From Pseudophaeobacter profundi (GTDB lineage Bacteria; Pseudomonadota; Alphaproteobacteria; Rhodobacterales; Rhodobacteraceae): DNA of 64,000 bases. A model generated the notes under the pieces. The model had not been told where the DNA came from. It saw only the letters and a program-made list of their open reading frames with translations, and did no database searches. This document shows positions 1 to 9,001 of the stretch, piece after piece. Numbering within the stretch: the stretch's first letter is position 1; each line of letters begins with the position of its first letter. The position numbers were made by a program, and so were the translations under genes. The DNA is taken from positions 1 to 64,000 of the forward strand of contig NZ_JARJEF010000014.1 in NCBI RefSeq assembly GCF_029697505.1, in the 5' to 3' direction.

Positions 1-117
1 AACCTGACGCCCAGAGAATTTGCTGAGAAAAGAACGATGGACAAACTGGCCGCGTAGGGCCATCAAACCAACCCCAAGGACTCTCCGCTAGGTGGAGGAA
101 ACTTGGGGCTCAGGTCA
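1..117 (+). mobile_element. 3' end of an IS3-family insertion sequence (transposase C-terminus and terminal repeat)
   Basis: Positions 1-57 read in frame as the last 18 residues of an IS3-family orfB (integrase-type) transposase: NLTPREFAEKR... then a TAG stop. Only the C-terminal tip is inside the window. After the stop comes a terminal-repeat-like segment with complementary CCCCAAG (near 73) and CTTGGGG (near 102), ending at TCA (115-117). On the minus strand the element therefore begins TGACCTGAGCCCC, as IS3 elements usually do. The element abuts the polymerase gene and supplies its stop codon. Family is recognised from the terminal motif only. Confidence 0.6.
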
Positions 118-1620
118 GCTGCGATTGCGCGGGCTGTTGTTTGTTGTTCTGGAATTTACCGGTCGCAAGTGTCCGCCGCGGGCTGTGATCGGCGTGTTTG
201 GTGCAGCGCCACGCCGTTGATCGGTGGCAGGATCGGCGCTTGAGCTGCCATCCTCTTGCGGCACGTCCCTCATCCACATCCCGGCGCCCAGCATGAAAAT
301 GATGAAGTTGAACGTCGCAGACCATAGATGCACAGTGACAAGCGCAACAGCCAAACCGATCAGTGCAAAGACCAGGGCCTCTCGATAGGCGCGCACTGTT
401 TCGCTTTGAGGTCGCGCCCAGATCAATGTGCAGACAACCGTAACATACGCACCCAATATAAAGATCAACCCAGGCAGGCCATGACGGATTGCAAAGACAA
501 GCCACAGATTGTCTATCGAGGGACTGTACAGCCAGATCGGCCGATCCCAATCCGCCAGGCCCCGACCAAAGAGAGGCGCCTGCCAAACGTTTTCCCAGCC
601 GTAGATCCAGATCAGATAACGATGATAGGCCGTGTGCGAATCAAAGGCTAGTTTTCCTGAAAAGAACTGAAATACTGGCTGGTTTGATCCAAAGAGCACC
701 ACGAAATATAGCGTGATGACGCCCCCCAGTGCCAGCCACCAGCGCCAAGGCACATTTCGCAAAATGATCTTATAAAGCGAAAGCAAAGCTTGAAGAATTG
801 CCCCCATCCATGCCCCGGCCGAGAGAGACAAGAAAGTCGCCAACAGGATTGGACTGGTGCGAAGAAGACTTGCAGCCCAGCCATTGCTTTGGCGAAACAA
901 CGTAAAGACGGGCAAGGTAAAAAAGGCAACCATTACGCCATAGAGAATGGGATGTTCGAACACCGTTTGTGCGCGGTAAAGCCCCAGTCGCGGTTCGTAG
1001 TTTGCCCAGGGAAAGGTCGAAAAAATTGGATCAACGATCATGTTATAGATGCGTATTTTGGTAAACGATTCAATCGCTGCGGCAGGCAATAGGATCACTG
1101 CAATCCAGAACAAGATGCGTAGCAAGGCCTCGTATTGCGCTTGGCTGCGGATATAGGTGCGGGCCAAGAGATAGGGGGCGATCACCTCGATAACCGTCAA
1201 CATCGAGTATCGAAAGGTGCTGTGGCCACCATCAAGGTTGAAGGTGACAAACATCCAAAAGGCAAGAAGCAGAAGCCAGATATCAGCCAAGCGAATGCGC
1301 CCGCATTTACCCGAGATCCAGGCGATGAGCACCGGCACCACCGCGATCAGCAAAACGATCCGTACCGGGGCCAGCTTCAGACTGCCCACAGAAAAGAGGA
1401 TCGGGATAAGCAGGCTGGCCAGGAAGATCCAAACCATCGGGCTAAGCCGGTCATTCGCCACGACAGGGTGCCGGGCTGATGGTGCGCTCGCCGCATCGCG
1501 ACCTTGCGGCGCTGCCCGGCTGGGTCCGTTTTCCGTCAGGTCCCCTGCGCGGCTGCGCGATGCGGGCAGGGGCTCTTTGGACGACTGCGCCTTTGGCGGA
1601 AACCGGGTGTAGCGGGACAT
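115..1620 (-). CDS. O-antigen ligase/polymerase (Wzy-like) membrane protein
   Basis: 501-residue integral membrane protein of the Wzy_C (O-antigen ligase/polymerase) superfamily, predicted to polymerise or ligate exopolysaccharide repeat units at the periplasmic face. About ten hydrophobic segments start near residue 65. The signature region FEHPILYGVMVAF and, later, YHRYLIWIYGWENVW...LFGRG resemble the family's conserved loop. The ATG at 1620 is chosen because GAAGGAG lies upstream; the frame stays open further upstream but is not protein-like. The first 60 residues are polar and Ala/Arg-rich. The stop codon lies in the terminal bases of the adjacent IS3 end, so the last residues (about 40 polar ones) may be non-native. 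Divergent from the beta-helix gene. Confidence 0.8.
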   Translation of the reverse strand: MSRYTRFPPKAQSSKEPLPASRSRAGDLTENGPSRAAPQGRDAASAPSARHPVVANDRLSPMVWIFLASLLIPILFSVGSLKLAPVRIVLLIAVVPVLIAWISGKCGRIRLADIWLLLLAFWMFVTFNLDGGHSTFRYSMLTVIEVIAPYLLARTYIRSQAQYEALLRILFWIAVILLPAAAIESFTKIRIYNMIVDPIFSTFPWANYEPRLGLYRAQTVFEHPILYGVMVAFFTLPVFTLFRQSNGWAASLLRTSPILLATFLSLSAGAWMGAILQALLSLYKIILRNVPWRWWLALGGVITLYFVVLFGSNQPVFQFFSGKLAFDSHTAYHRYLIWIYGWENVWQAPLFGRGLADWDRPIWLYSPSIDNLWLVFAIRHGLPGLIFILGAYVTVVCTLIWARPQSETVRAYREALVFALIGLAVALVTVHLWSATFNFIIFMLGAGMWMRDVPQEDGSSSADPATDQRRGAAPNTPITARGGHLRPVNSRTTNNSPRNRS

Positions 1621-1843
1621 TCTGTGTGGCGCTCCTTCAATGTATCGAGCTTTGGGTAATATTGGATGACGCACTTCTGGCAAAGTGGTCAGACTGCCTG
1701 AAGCGCCATTTTTACACCACTGCGCTGAGTGCCTAACAAGCCATGGTTTTGCAGGCTCCTTCAATATAATAAGCCTGAAGCACCCTCTCTGGGTAGTTTT
1801 GCAGGAATTTTGCACATGTCATGCAAGAAAAAAAGGGCAGGTT

Positions 1844-3175
1844 ATGCGGAAGTTCTATAAAGGCGTCTTTCTCGTTTTGCACGGGCTGATGCTCTGTGCC
1901 GCCTTGCCACTGAACGCGGCTAATTATCATGTTGATCCTGCCTCGGCCACAGGGGCGGAACCGGGTACGGGCGCGGCCTCTGCACCCTGGGGCAGCCTGA
2001 AGGCCGCCTTTGCCTCGGGACTGCTTCGGGGCGGGGATACCCTTTACCTTGCCGCCGGATCATATGGAGAACAGAACTTGTCCGGTTTGCATTTTGATCC
2101 GCCTCTTACCCTGCAAGGCCCTGGCCATGACGGGGCTCAGGCCCATTTTTCATGGCTGAAACTGCAGCGTGTTTCAGGATTTGTGGTGAATGGGCTGGCC
2201 TTCTGGCCGCAAACCTCTGGGGCGCACAAGACCCTGCTTCTGGCAGATCCCGAAAGCAAAAACCTGCGGTTTCGCAATCTGGAATTTCGTGGTGTGAAAG
2301 CGGCCTCTGGCTACGCAAGGTGGAGCGCCGCTGACTGGACTGCGCGAAAGATCAACGGCGCGCTTTTGCGCGGGACCGATATGGTCATGCAAGAAAGCCG
2401 CTTCACCGGGCTGTACATGGCGCTTGCAGCGACTGGTGCCCGGGCGCAGTTGATTGACAACCAGATCACCGGTTTTTCCGGGGATGGGATCAGGGTCCTT
2501 GGCGATCATTCTGTGGTGGCAGACAATCTGATCCGCGACTGTGTGCAGGTCGACAACAATCACGCCGATGGCATTCAATCCTGGTCTTTGGGAAAAGACC
2601 GCCGTCCAGGCAAGGGCGTGGTGACTGGCTTACAGATTCAACGCAACGTGATTATTGAATGGCTAGAGCAAGGCCCCAACCAGCAACGCCCTGCGTTTGG
2701 CTGTTCGCTACAGGGTATCGGCTTTTTTGATGGGATGTTTCAGGATACACGAGTTGAAAACAACGTGGTCCGGGTCAGCGCCTATCATGGTATCACCATC
2801 GCCGGTGGCCTCAATACCTGGATCCGCCATAACACCGTTTTGCATAGCCGTGAGCCAGGCAACCGGAAACGCCCCTGGATCGGCCTAAGCCCCCACAAGG
2901 ATGGCAGGCCCAGCGTGGGAGGCGTGGTGGTGAACAACTACGCGGTGCGCATGCTCCACCATGACAGCACAGACCAAAGCAAGATCTACACCGCAGGCAA
3001 TTATTGGGGGAGCTACCCTGCCCGTGACCTGGTGGCCCCATATGAGGACCGCTTTGCCCCCAAATCGGGGGCGGCGATTATCGATGCGGGTGATACACTC
3101 TATGCATTGCCGACGGACCTGTTTGGGCGGCCCCGCCTCAAACCTGATATCGGCGCTATCGAAGCTGACCAATAG
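1844..3175 (+). CDS. Secreted right-handed beta-helix protein
   Basis: 443 residues. An N-terminal signal peptide (MRKFYKGVFLVLHGLMLCAA, likely cleavage after LNA) indicates export. The body has parallel beta-helix repeats (for example DNQITGFSGDGIRVLGDHS and ENNVVRVSAYHGITIAGG), the fold of polysaccharide lyases and mannuronan C5-epimerases. The C-terminal FGRPRLKPDIGAIEAD is the 'DIGA-E' ending common in choice-of-anchor Q/beta-helix secreted proteins. Position between polymerase and flippase suggests a polysaccharide-modifying or trimming enzyme, but no catalytic triad can be named. The ATG at 1844 is preferred over upstream starts because it begins the signal peptide and has AAAGGGCAGG before it. 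Confidence 0.75.
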   Translation: MRKFYKGVFLVLHGLMLCAALPLNAANYHVDPASATGAEPGTGAASAPWGSLKAAFASGLLRGGDTLYLAAGSYGEQNLSGLHFDPPLTLQGPGHDGAQAHFSWLKLQRVSGFVVNGLAFWPQTSGAHKTLLLADPESKNLRFRNLEFRGVKAASGYARWSAADWTARKINGALLRGTDMVMQESRFTGLYMALAATGARAQLIDNQITGFSGDGIRVLGDHSVVADNLIRDCVQVDNNHADGIQSWSLGKDRRPGKGVVTGLQIQRNVIIEWLEQGPNQQRPAFGCSLQGIGFFDGMFQDTRVENNVVRVSAYHGITIAGGLNTWIRHNTVLHSREPGNRKRPWIGLSPHKDGRPSVGGVVVNNYAVRMLHHDSTDQSKIYTAGNYWGSYPARDLVAPYEDRFAPKSGAAIIDAGDTLYALPTDLFGRPRLKPDIGAIEADQ

Positions 3176-3525
3176 GCGGTACCGTGAACAGGCACTATTG
3201 TGGGCCGCTTCAGCAAATGAAACTGGGTGAAGCTGTTTTTAACACCTTTGGATGCATTGCGATAATTCCCGGGCTGGCCTGCCCCAGGTCATTGAAGGGA
3301 TTGATTTCAAGGGCGACATCAAGCAAGTTCAAATCGCTGCCATGTGCGAACGGTTACCAAGCTTTGGGTGTAATTCCAGCGACCTCTATTAAGGTCGGCG
3401 TGCCCGACAGGTTGAAGAGAAAAAGGCATCCTGCAACGAACCCAAGCCCCACCTATAAATTGGATGCACACTGGTCAATTTCTCGGGCCAGTTCTCGGAA
3501 GCAAACTCATTAGAAAGAAAGTTCC

Positions 3526-4269
3526 ATGCCACTTATCCGGCTTAATCACAAAGTGATATATTTTGCCCATGTGCCCAAGACTGCAGGGTCCAGTTTGCTA
3601 GAGTTTTTTGACGCCATCGGTGGCACGGTCGTCTTATCTGCCGTCGACCTGAAGGTGGCTTATCCTGCGGCGCGCCAAGCGCGTCGGCGCCAATGGGAGG
3701 TAACATCGCCTCAGCATTTGCCGGCCGCTGCCACCAACGGTCTGATCAACCCCGAGTTTTATGATGCCGCCTTCATGTTTACCCGCCACCCCGAAGATCG
3801 CCTGCTAAGCGAATATCGCTGGCGCAAGAAATACGGCAAGTCATGGGTGCGGCGCCTGGGATTTTCATCCTGGTTTCAGTTCTTTCAGGGGGTCTATTCT
3901 CAGCGGAGTTCTGTTTTAGACGGGCATTTGCTGCCCCAGTCGGCCTATGTCCAACCCCAGATGCAGGTTTTTGCCCTTGAGGATGGCTTTCAAGCCTTTG
4001 CGCAGTGGCTGTCAGAGGTGGCAGAAATGGACCCAATTGATCCGCAATTGGTGCCCAGGGTGAATACAGCCGACCCCACAACAATCCCGCTGCCCCCAGA
4101 AGACCAACAGCAAATCAACGCGTTCTACGCCCAAGATTTTGAACGCTTTGGCTACCAGCCAAGGGGTGCGGTTGCCAACCCGAAACAACCAGGAACATCA
4201 AATGGGTTGTGGCATATCACGGGCCGGGTTTACGGACGGCTCAAGCGCAATGCGCTCAACATATACTAA
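3526..4269 (+). CDS. Sulfotransferase family 2 protein (PAPS-dependent)
   Basis: 247 residues. The 5'-phosphosulfate-binding loop is visible as HVPKTAGSSL (residues about 17-26) and the 3'-phosphate-binding stretch as FMFTRHPEDRLLSEYRW (about 84-100). Both are typical of the Sulfotransfer_2 family, which moves sulfate from PAPS to sugar hydroxyls. Inside an exopolysaccharide cluster it probably makes a sulfated polymer. The stop overlaps the flippase start (TAATG), indicating translational coupling. The 350 bases before it (3176-3525) hold no convincing gene and presumably its promoter. Confidence 0.8.
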   Translation: MPLIRLNHKVIYFAHVPKTAGSSLLEFFDAIGGTVVLSAVDLKVAYPAARQARRRQWEVTSPQHLPAAATNGLINPEFYDAAFMFTRHPEDRLLSEYRWRKKYGKSWVRRLGFSSWFQFFQGVYSQRSSVLDGHLLPQSAYVQPQMQVFALEDGFQAFAQWLSEVAEMDPIDPQLVPRVNTADPTTIPLPPEDQQQINAFYAQDFERFGYQPRGAVANPKQPGTSNGLWHITGRVYGRLKRNALNIY

Positions 4270-5744
4270 TGGCCACCCCTGAAATGACCACTGACTCACG
4301 CTCTAGGATATTTGCTGCCATCGCCAAACTAGGCAGCGCCAATTTTGTCGAGATCGTACTAAGGATCGGGCGCGTAAAGCTGCTGGCCATGCTTTTTGGC
4401 CCAGTGGGTATCGGCATCTTGGGCCTATATACCAGTATCATTCAAACCTTTGCCAGCGCGGCCGCCTTGGGGCTGGGCGAGAGCAGTGTTCGATTGCTTG
4501 CCGGCCATCACCAAAATCCGGTTGCGGTTTGGCGCGTACAGGCAGTTTTGCTTATTGCGGGCGGGCTGCAGGCCCTTTTGGTTGCCCTGATGCTGCTACT
4601 ATTCAGCGATCAGCTGGCGGCCGTGTTTTTTGATGTGGCAGGAATTTCACAACCCATTGGCGTGATCGTGCCCCTGCTGGGCGCCGGACTTGTCTTGACG
4701 GTTCTGGGCCAGTTCATGCGGTATATCCTGCAAAGTCAGCGCCGCATTTCAAGTCTGGCCTGGGCGATGGGATTCAGCGCTGCCTTGGGAACCACGGCCA
4801 TGATCACCTGTATCTTGGTCCTGGGCACCTCTGGCATCATCTATGGCGTTGTGGCGCTATTGCTCTGTGACAACCTGGTCAAAGCCTACATCATCTTCCG
4901 GGCGTCGCGCCTGTCGGTTCGGCGTTTATTGCGCTTTGTGCTTTCTGCCGAGTTCTGGCGCAAATGGTGGGATCTCTTCCAGATGGGATATGCGATCGTG
5001 CTGTCGGTTTCTTTTGCCTTGGGGGCCATGCTTTTCTTGCGGGCCATGATCCTGGATAAGCTTGGGTTGGAATATGTGGGCTATTTCCAGGCCGGGTTTC
5101 TCATCGCAACCGTTTATCTGATGTATCTGATTTCCGCGATGGAGGCCGAATTCACCCCAAGACTCAGCCAAACGGTCAAGGCGCAGGCCCCGGTGGACGG
5201 AATTATCAACGAGCAGATGCAAATTCTCTTGGCGATTGGGGGGCCGGTTCTGATTGCCTTGATTGGTGCCACCGATCTGGTGCTGACGCTGCTGTATGAT
5301 GCAAGCTTCCGACCTGCGGTTGAGATGCTGCAATGGATGCTCTTGGGCAGTTTGGTGTTGTTGCCGACCTGGCCGCTACGGTTTTTGTTCATCACCACAA
5401 AGCAGGCCGCCGTGATCAACACCGTCACGATCGTACGCAATGTTACCTTTGTTGCCGTCAGCTGGACCCTCTTTGCGCCTTTTGGCCTTGTCGGAGTGGG
5501 TATCGCTTTTGGCAGTTTTACCCTGCTGGTGGCGGCGATTTTGATCGGATTTTCATATCGGCTGCACCACTTCCGGTTCGAATCGGCCTCCCTGTGGTTT
5601 TACGCCGCCTTCCTGGGGATCAGTGTGATGGTCATGGGGCTTGCGCGTTGGGATAGCATTTATGGCCTGTGTGCAGCTGCGGTCCTGGCCCCGGCAATGG
5701 GGCTGATATGTCTGCGTCAGATTACCCATGGCAAACATGGATAA
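4269..5744 (+). CDS. Oligosaccharide flippase (Wzx-like, MOP superfamily)
   Basis: 491 residues, 12-14 predicted membrane helices, e.g. VEIVLRIGRVKLLAMLFGPV and LLIAGGLQALLVALMLLLF. The N-terminal pattern (GSANFVEIVLRIGRVKLLAMLFGPVGIG) matches polysaccharide transporters that flip undecaprenyl-linked repeat units across the inner membrane. The start at 4269 overlaps the sulfotransferase stop; the next ATG at 4284 is also possible and no strong Shine-Dalgarno is seen, consistent with coupling. With the Wzy-like gene and the ExoY-type transferase it completes a Wzx/Wzy-dependent pathway. Confidence 0.85.
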   Translation: MATPEMTTDSRSRIFAAIAKLGSANFVEIVLRIGRVKLLAMLFGPVGIGILGLYTSIIQTFASAAALGLGESSVRLLAGHHQNPVAVWRVQAVLLIAGGLQALLVALMLLLFSDQLAAVFFDVAGISQPIGVIVPLLGAGLVLTVLGQFMRYILQSQRRISSLAWAMGFSAALGTTAMITCILVLGTSGIIYGVVALLLCDNLVKAYIIFRASRLSVRRLLRFVLSAEFWRKWWDLFQMGYAIVLSVSFALGAMLFLRAMILDKLGLEYVGYFQAGFLIATVYLMYLISAMEAEFTPRLSQTVKAQAPVDGIINEQMQILLAIGGPVLIALIGATDLVLTLLYDASFRPAVEMLQWMLLGSLVLLPTWPLRFLFITTKQAAVINTVTIVRNVTFVAVSWTLFAPFGLVGVGIAFGSFTLLVAAILIGFSYRLHHFRFESASLWFYAAFLGISVMVMGLARWDSIYGLCAAAVLAPAMGLICLRQITHGKHG

Positions 5745-5897
5745 AGCGATGTTTGGGGTGATTGCAGGACAATAGAAGATCCGGCCAAACATCGAAAAAA
5801 CCTGCGGTAGATTCGAAACCAATCTTGCGATAGACCGCTGTTATATGTGAAATTTTCCCCTCGAACGAGGGAATAAGCCAATTGCAAAGAGGGCGTG

Positions 5898-6638
5898 ATG
5901 GCCAGAATACCAGCAAAGCTTGCTATTGCGACCTTCGTGACGGATTTTGCCGAATACCAGGAGATGAAAGACAGCTTCCACGCTGCTGGCTTTTCGGAAC
6001 CCGAGGTACTTTTTCACGCTGTCGACAACAGTGTCACCAACCAGGGTGATCCCTATTCGGGCATTGCCGAATTCTGGGAAAGACTGGACTGTGATTACCT
6101 GATCGTGGCCCATCAAGATGTGCGTGCGGTCGACAGTTTTGACGATCTGCAGGGCCGTTTGGCGGAATTATCCGCCAAGGATCCGGGCTGGGCTATTGCC
6201 GGGAACGCAGGTTTTTCGCGCATTGGCGGTTTTGCCGCCTGCATCAGTGATCCCCACAGTGGCCCAGGCCATCTTACCCCGAACCTGCCCACAGCCGTGC
6301 AAAGCCTGGACGAAAACCTGCTGATCTTGAACGGAGCACACCGGGTTACCCCGCACCCAGATCTGTCAGGATTCCACTTTTATGGTACCGATCTTTGCAT
6401 CCGGGCATGGCAACGCGACTTGCAGGCCTATGTGATCAATTGGCATGTCCAGCACCTTAGTAGGGGGCATCGCTCGCAGAGCTTTTATGACTGTCGCGCA
6501 GCACTGGAAGCGGCCTATCTCGGTACGCGACCACGGATTATTCAGACCACCTGTGACGTTCTGTTTTTAGGCGCGGCGCGTCATATGCGGATTCTGCGCC
6601 GTCTTCTGTTTCGTGTGGGTCTAAAGCTGTCCAGATAG
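5898..6638 (+). CDS. Glycosyltransferase-like protein (GT2-like)
   Basis: 246 residues. The N-terminus (KLAIATFVTDFAEYQEM), a central DYLIVAHQDVRAVDSF and later DLCIRAWQRDLQAYVINWHVQHLS resemble the 'glycosyltransferase like family' (Glyco_tranf_2_5 type), in which the HQD segment sits at the position of the DxD motif. No membrane segment is evident, so it is probably cytoplasmic. The ATG at 5898 is preceded directly by a GTG (5895) and by AAAGAGGG, so either start is possible. It is last in the colinear run after the flippase, with a 150-base gap. Substrate unknown. Confidence 0.6.
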   Translation: MARIPAKLAIATFVTDFAEYQEMKDSFHAAGFSEPEVLFHAVDNSVTNQGDPYSGIAEFWERLDCDYLIVAHQDVRAVDSFDDLQGRLAELSAKDPGWAIAGNAGFSRIGGFAACISDPHSGPGHLTPNLPTAVQSLDENLLILNGAHRVTPHPDLSGFHFYGTDLCIRAWQRDLQAYVINWHVQHLSRGHRSQSFYDCRAALEAAYLGTRPRIIQTTCDVLFLGAARHMRILRRLLFRVGLKLSR

Positions 6639-6860
6639 GATAGATCCTTGCCCGCTCTGGTAATAGCGGCCCCGAGACCAGAACATATTCAGCTTCCGAC
6701 GTTCCTGATGCCCGGCGCTATCAGAAACAACATCAAGAACGGGCATTTATGCAGTCAGGCAGGGTGAGCGTCATTTTGCGATCAAAGGCTATTGGCCCCT
6801 ACCGAATACGGTCCTATTATTTAACATAAGACAGATTATCACAGAACCCAGGGGTTCTGG

Positions 6861-7090
6861 TGGTACCTGACCGAACACCGCAAGTCCATCACCTTCGACC
6901 GAGGCTACGATTTCGTCAGCTCGCCGCATCTACAAGCGGAGATTGGCACCCAGACTTGGTTCTGTGATCCCTCTTCGCCCTGGCAGAAAGGAACCATTGA
7001 GAATACCAAGAATCGCCTAGCCGACGCCTGCGGCGCAAAACGCTATCCTCACGGAGAACACCCGAGGCCCGATCTGCGATAGGATAGGCG
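6861..7090 (+). pseudogene. IS30-family transposase fragment, frameshifted
   Basis: Translation from about 6861 gives WYLTEHRKSITFDRGYDF, then EIGTQTWFCDPSSPWQKGTIEN, the C-terminal DDE region of IS30-family transposases. After ...NTKN the expected RRLRR continuation lies in another frame (RRLRRKTLSS), so a frameshift is present, and the end is lost. The N-terminal two thirds are missing. It lies immediately downstream of the ABC transporter cassette. Bases 6639-6860 contain nothing I recognise. Confidence 0.75.
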
Positions 7091-7118
7091 GTTGTGTTTC
7101 GCCGATCCCAAATGAAAA

Positions 7119-8153
7119 TCACCGTGTCAGTTCGGTCCATATCCGGGTGTAGAGGTCTTGCGCCTCGGGGGGGCAGAGCGTCTGTTCGATCGCCGCGCCT
7201 TCCAGGTTCTCGGACACATTGAGTTCGGGTGCTTTGACCAGCTCGGGGTCCATGAATTCCTCAGACCCCACGATGCCGTTGCTGTACATCGTATAGTTGG
7301 AGATCATCGCGGCATTCTCGGGTGCCATAATGAAGTTCATGAACAGCTTCGCGTTCTCGACATTGGCGGCGTCGGAAAGGATGGCGACGCTGTCCATCCA
7401 TTTCATATAGCCGGTTTCCGGCCAGCCATAGGCGAAGCCATCGTTAAGGCCGCGCACACGGGCGGCGCCGCCGCTCCAGAAGACCGAGGCGTTGAGATCT
7501 TCGTTGATGAACTTCTCGAAGGACGGATAGTCCACGGAGGCCCAATTCTCCTTGGCCTTGAGCAGCAGATCGCGCGCCTTACTGAGACTTTCGCGGTCGG
7601 TGGTGCAGGTTTCTGCGCCTATGTATCCCAAGGTCATATCGATTGTGTCGTTCATCGATGGCACCAGGTTGATGCTGCCCTTGAGTTCATCCGGCGGGTC
7701 GAGGAAGATTGCGGCGGTGTTAATATTGCCGTCATAGACCTTCGTATTGACCATGACGCCAGTGGTGCCCCAGACCCAGGGCACGGTGTACTTGCGCTCG
7801 GGGTCGGTGGGGATGGATTTCCACTGCTCCGCGACGTTCTTGAAGTTCTCCATTTCGGGCGGGTTACTTTCCATCAGCAGGCCCTGTTCGACATAGGCGG
7901 GAATGAAGTAGCCGCTGATGATAGCCATATCCATGCCATGACCGCCGGCCTGAATGCGCGCGATGGCCTCTTCGTTGGCACCGAAATCCGTCAACGTGAC
8001 CTCGACGTCGAATTCTTCCGAGAATTTTTCCAGCAGGTCGGGCGGGGTGTAGAGCCCGAAATTGTAGAGGTTCAGGTTGCCTTCGGCCGTGGCGGACTGC
8101 GCGAGCATGGCCAGGCCTGCGGCAAGTGCCGCACGGGTGGGGATAAGTTTCAT
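7119..8153 (-). CDS. ABC transporter periplasmic substrate-binding protein (polyamine type)
   Basis: 344 residues with a clear signal peptide (MKLIPTRAALAAGLAMLAQS, cleavage near ATA-EG). NLNLYNFGLYTPPDLLEKF and the following VEVTLTDFGANEEAIARI match PotD/PotF-like spermidine/putrescine-binding proteins. The start at 8153 has an ideal GGAGG seven bases upstream; the frame extends upstream as non-protein-like sequence into the permease region. It is the last gene of a four-gene importer (ATPase, two permeases, binding protein). True ligand unknown; polyamines or related amines or amides are most likely given the neighbouring amidohydrolase. Confidence 0.88.
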   Translation of the reverse strand: MKLIPTRAALAAGLAMLAQSATAEGNLNLYNFGLYTPPDLLEKFSEEFDVEVTLTDFGANEEAIARIQAGGHGMDMAIISGYFIPAYVEQGLLMESNPPEMENFKNVAEQWKSIPTDPERKYTVPWVWGTTGVMVNTKVYDGNINTAAIFLDPPDELKGSINLVPSMNDTIDMTLGYIGAETCTTDRESLSKARDLLLKAKENWASVDYPSFEKFINEDLNASVFWSGGAARVRGLNDGFAYGWPETGYMKWMDSVAILSDAANVENAKLFMNFIMAPENAAMISNYTMYSNGIVGSEEFMDPELVKAPELNVSENLEGAAIEQTLCPPEAQDLYTRIWTELTR

Positions 8154-8197
8154 GGAAAAGCCTCCGATGTTGGATGGGGGTGGCGGTTTCTTCTTGG

Positions 8198-9001
8198 TTA
8201 TTCCTTGGTGCGGGTGACGACCCACGACGCAGCGACGATGGAGATGCTGGCGAAGAGCAGCAGCGCCGAGATTGCATAGATTTCCGAGGTCAGATTGCGA
8301 CGCAGTTCGCTCATCAGGTAGGTGGGCAGGGTTTCCTGACCCGGCGATTTGACGAAACTGCTGACCACGACGTTGTCGAGCGAAATCACGAAGGCCAGCA
8401 TGAAACCGGCGAGGATACCCGGCAGCAGCAGGGGCAGAGTGACGCGCCGGAAGGTGTAGAACCGGCTGGCGTAGAGGTCCATCGACGCGGTTTCCAGCGT
8501 CAGGTCCATGCCCGCCAATCGCGCGCGGATCGGCAGGAACGCGAAGGGGATGCAAAAGGTGGTATGCGCCGCGATGACATAGCCGAGGCCCTGATAGCCG
8601 GTCACCTGCTTGAGCCGCGCCAGCACGATCATGAGGGCGATGGCAAAGACGATCTCAGGCACCAGCAAGGGCTGGTTCAGGATGATGAAGATGCCGCCTT
8701 GACCCTTGACGGGCCGCCCACGAGACACGGCAAGCGCAGCCATGGTGGCGAGGCCGGTCGCGACGGTGGCCGCGCTGACTGCCACGATTAGTGAATTGAG
8801 CGCGGCATTGCGGAAGGCCGTGTTGTCCAACGCCGCCGCGAACCAGCGCAGCGATGCGCCCTCCCACTGGCCTGCCATGTCGCCGCCGTTGAAGGCATTC
8901 ACCACCAGGATCAGTACAGGAACGTAGAGGGCCAGAAAGGTGACACCCGCAATGAGCGCGGCACCGGGGACATGGGTGACGTCGAAGCGTTTCTCAGCCA
9001 T
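8198..9001 (-). CDS. ABC transporter permease (PotC/PotI-like)
   Basis: 267 residues, six predicted membrane helices. The binding-protein-dependent permease EAA loop is seen as MDLYASRFYTFRRVTLPLLLPGI (residues about 175-197, with the G-x-L-P variant RVTLPLLLPG). It overlaps the preceding permease by 8 bases, so the two are translationally coupled, and is followed after 44 bases by the binding-protein gene. Inner-membrane half of the importer. Confidence 0.9.
   Translation of the reverse strand: MAEKRFDVTHVPGAALIAGVTFLALYVPVLILVVNAFNGGDMAGQWEGASLRWFAAALDNTAFRNAALNSLIVAVSAATVATGLATMAALAVSRGRPVKGQGGIFIILNQPLLVPEIVFAIALMIVLARLKQVTGYQGLGYVIAAHTTFCIPFAFLPIRARLAGMDLTLETASMDLYASRFYTFRRVTLPLLLPGILAGFMLAFVISLDNVVVSSFVKSPGQETLPTYLMSELRRNLTSEIYAISALLLFASISIVAASWVVTRTKE

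Noticed and set aside
3184-3513. A 109-codon frame before the sulfotransferase
   Set aside because: Low-complexity polar translation without motif; probably untranslated leader.
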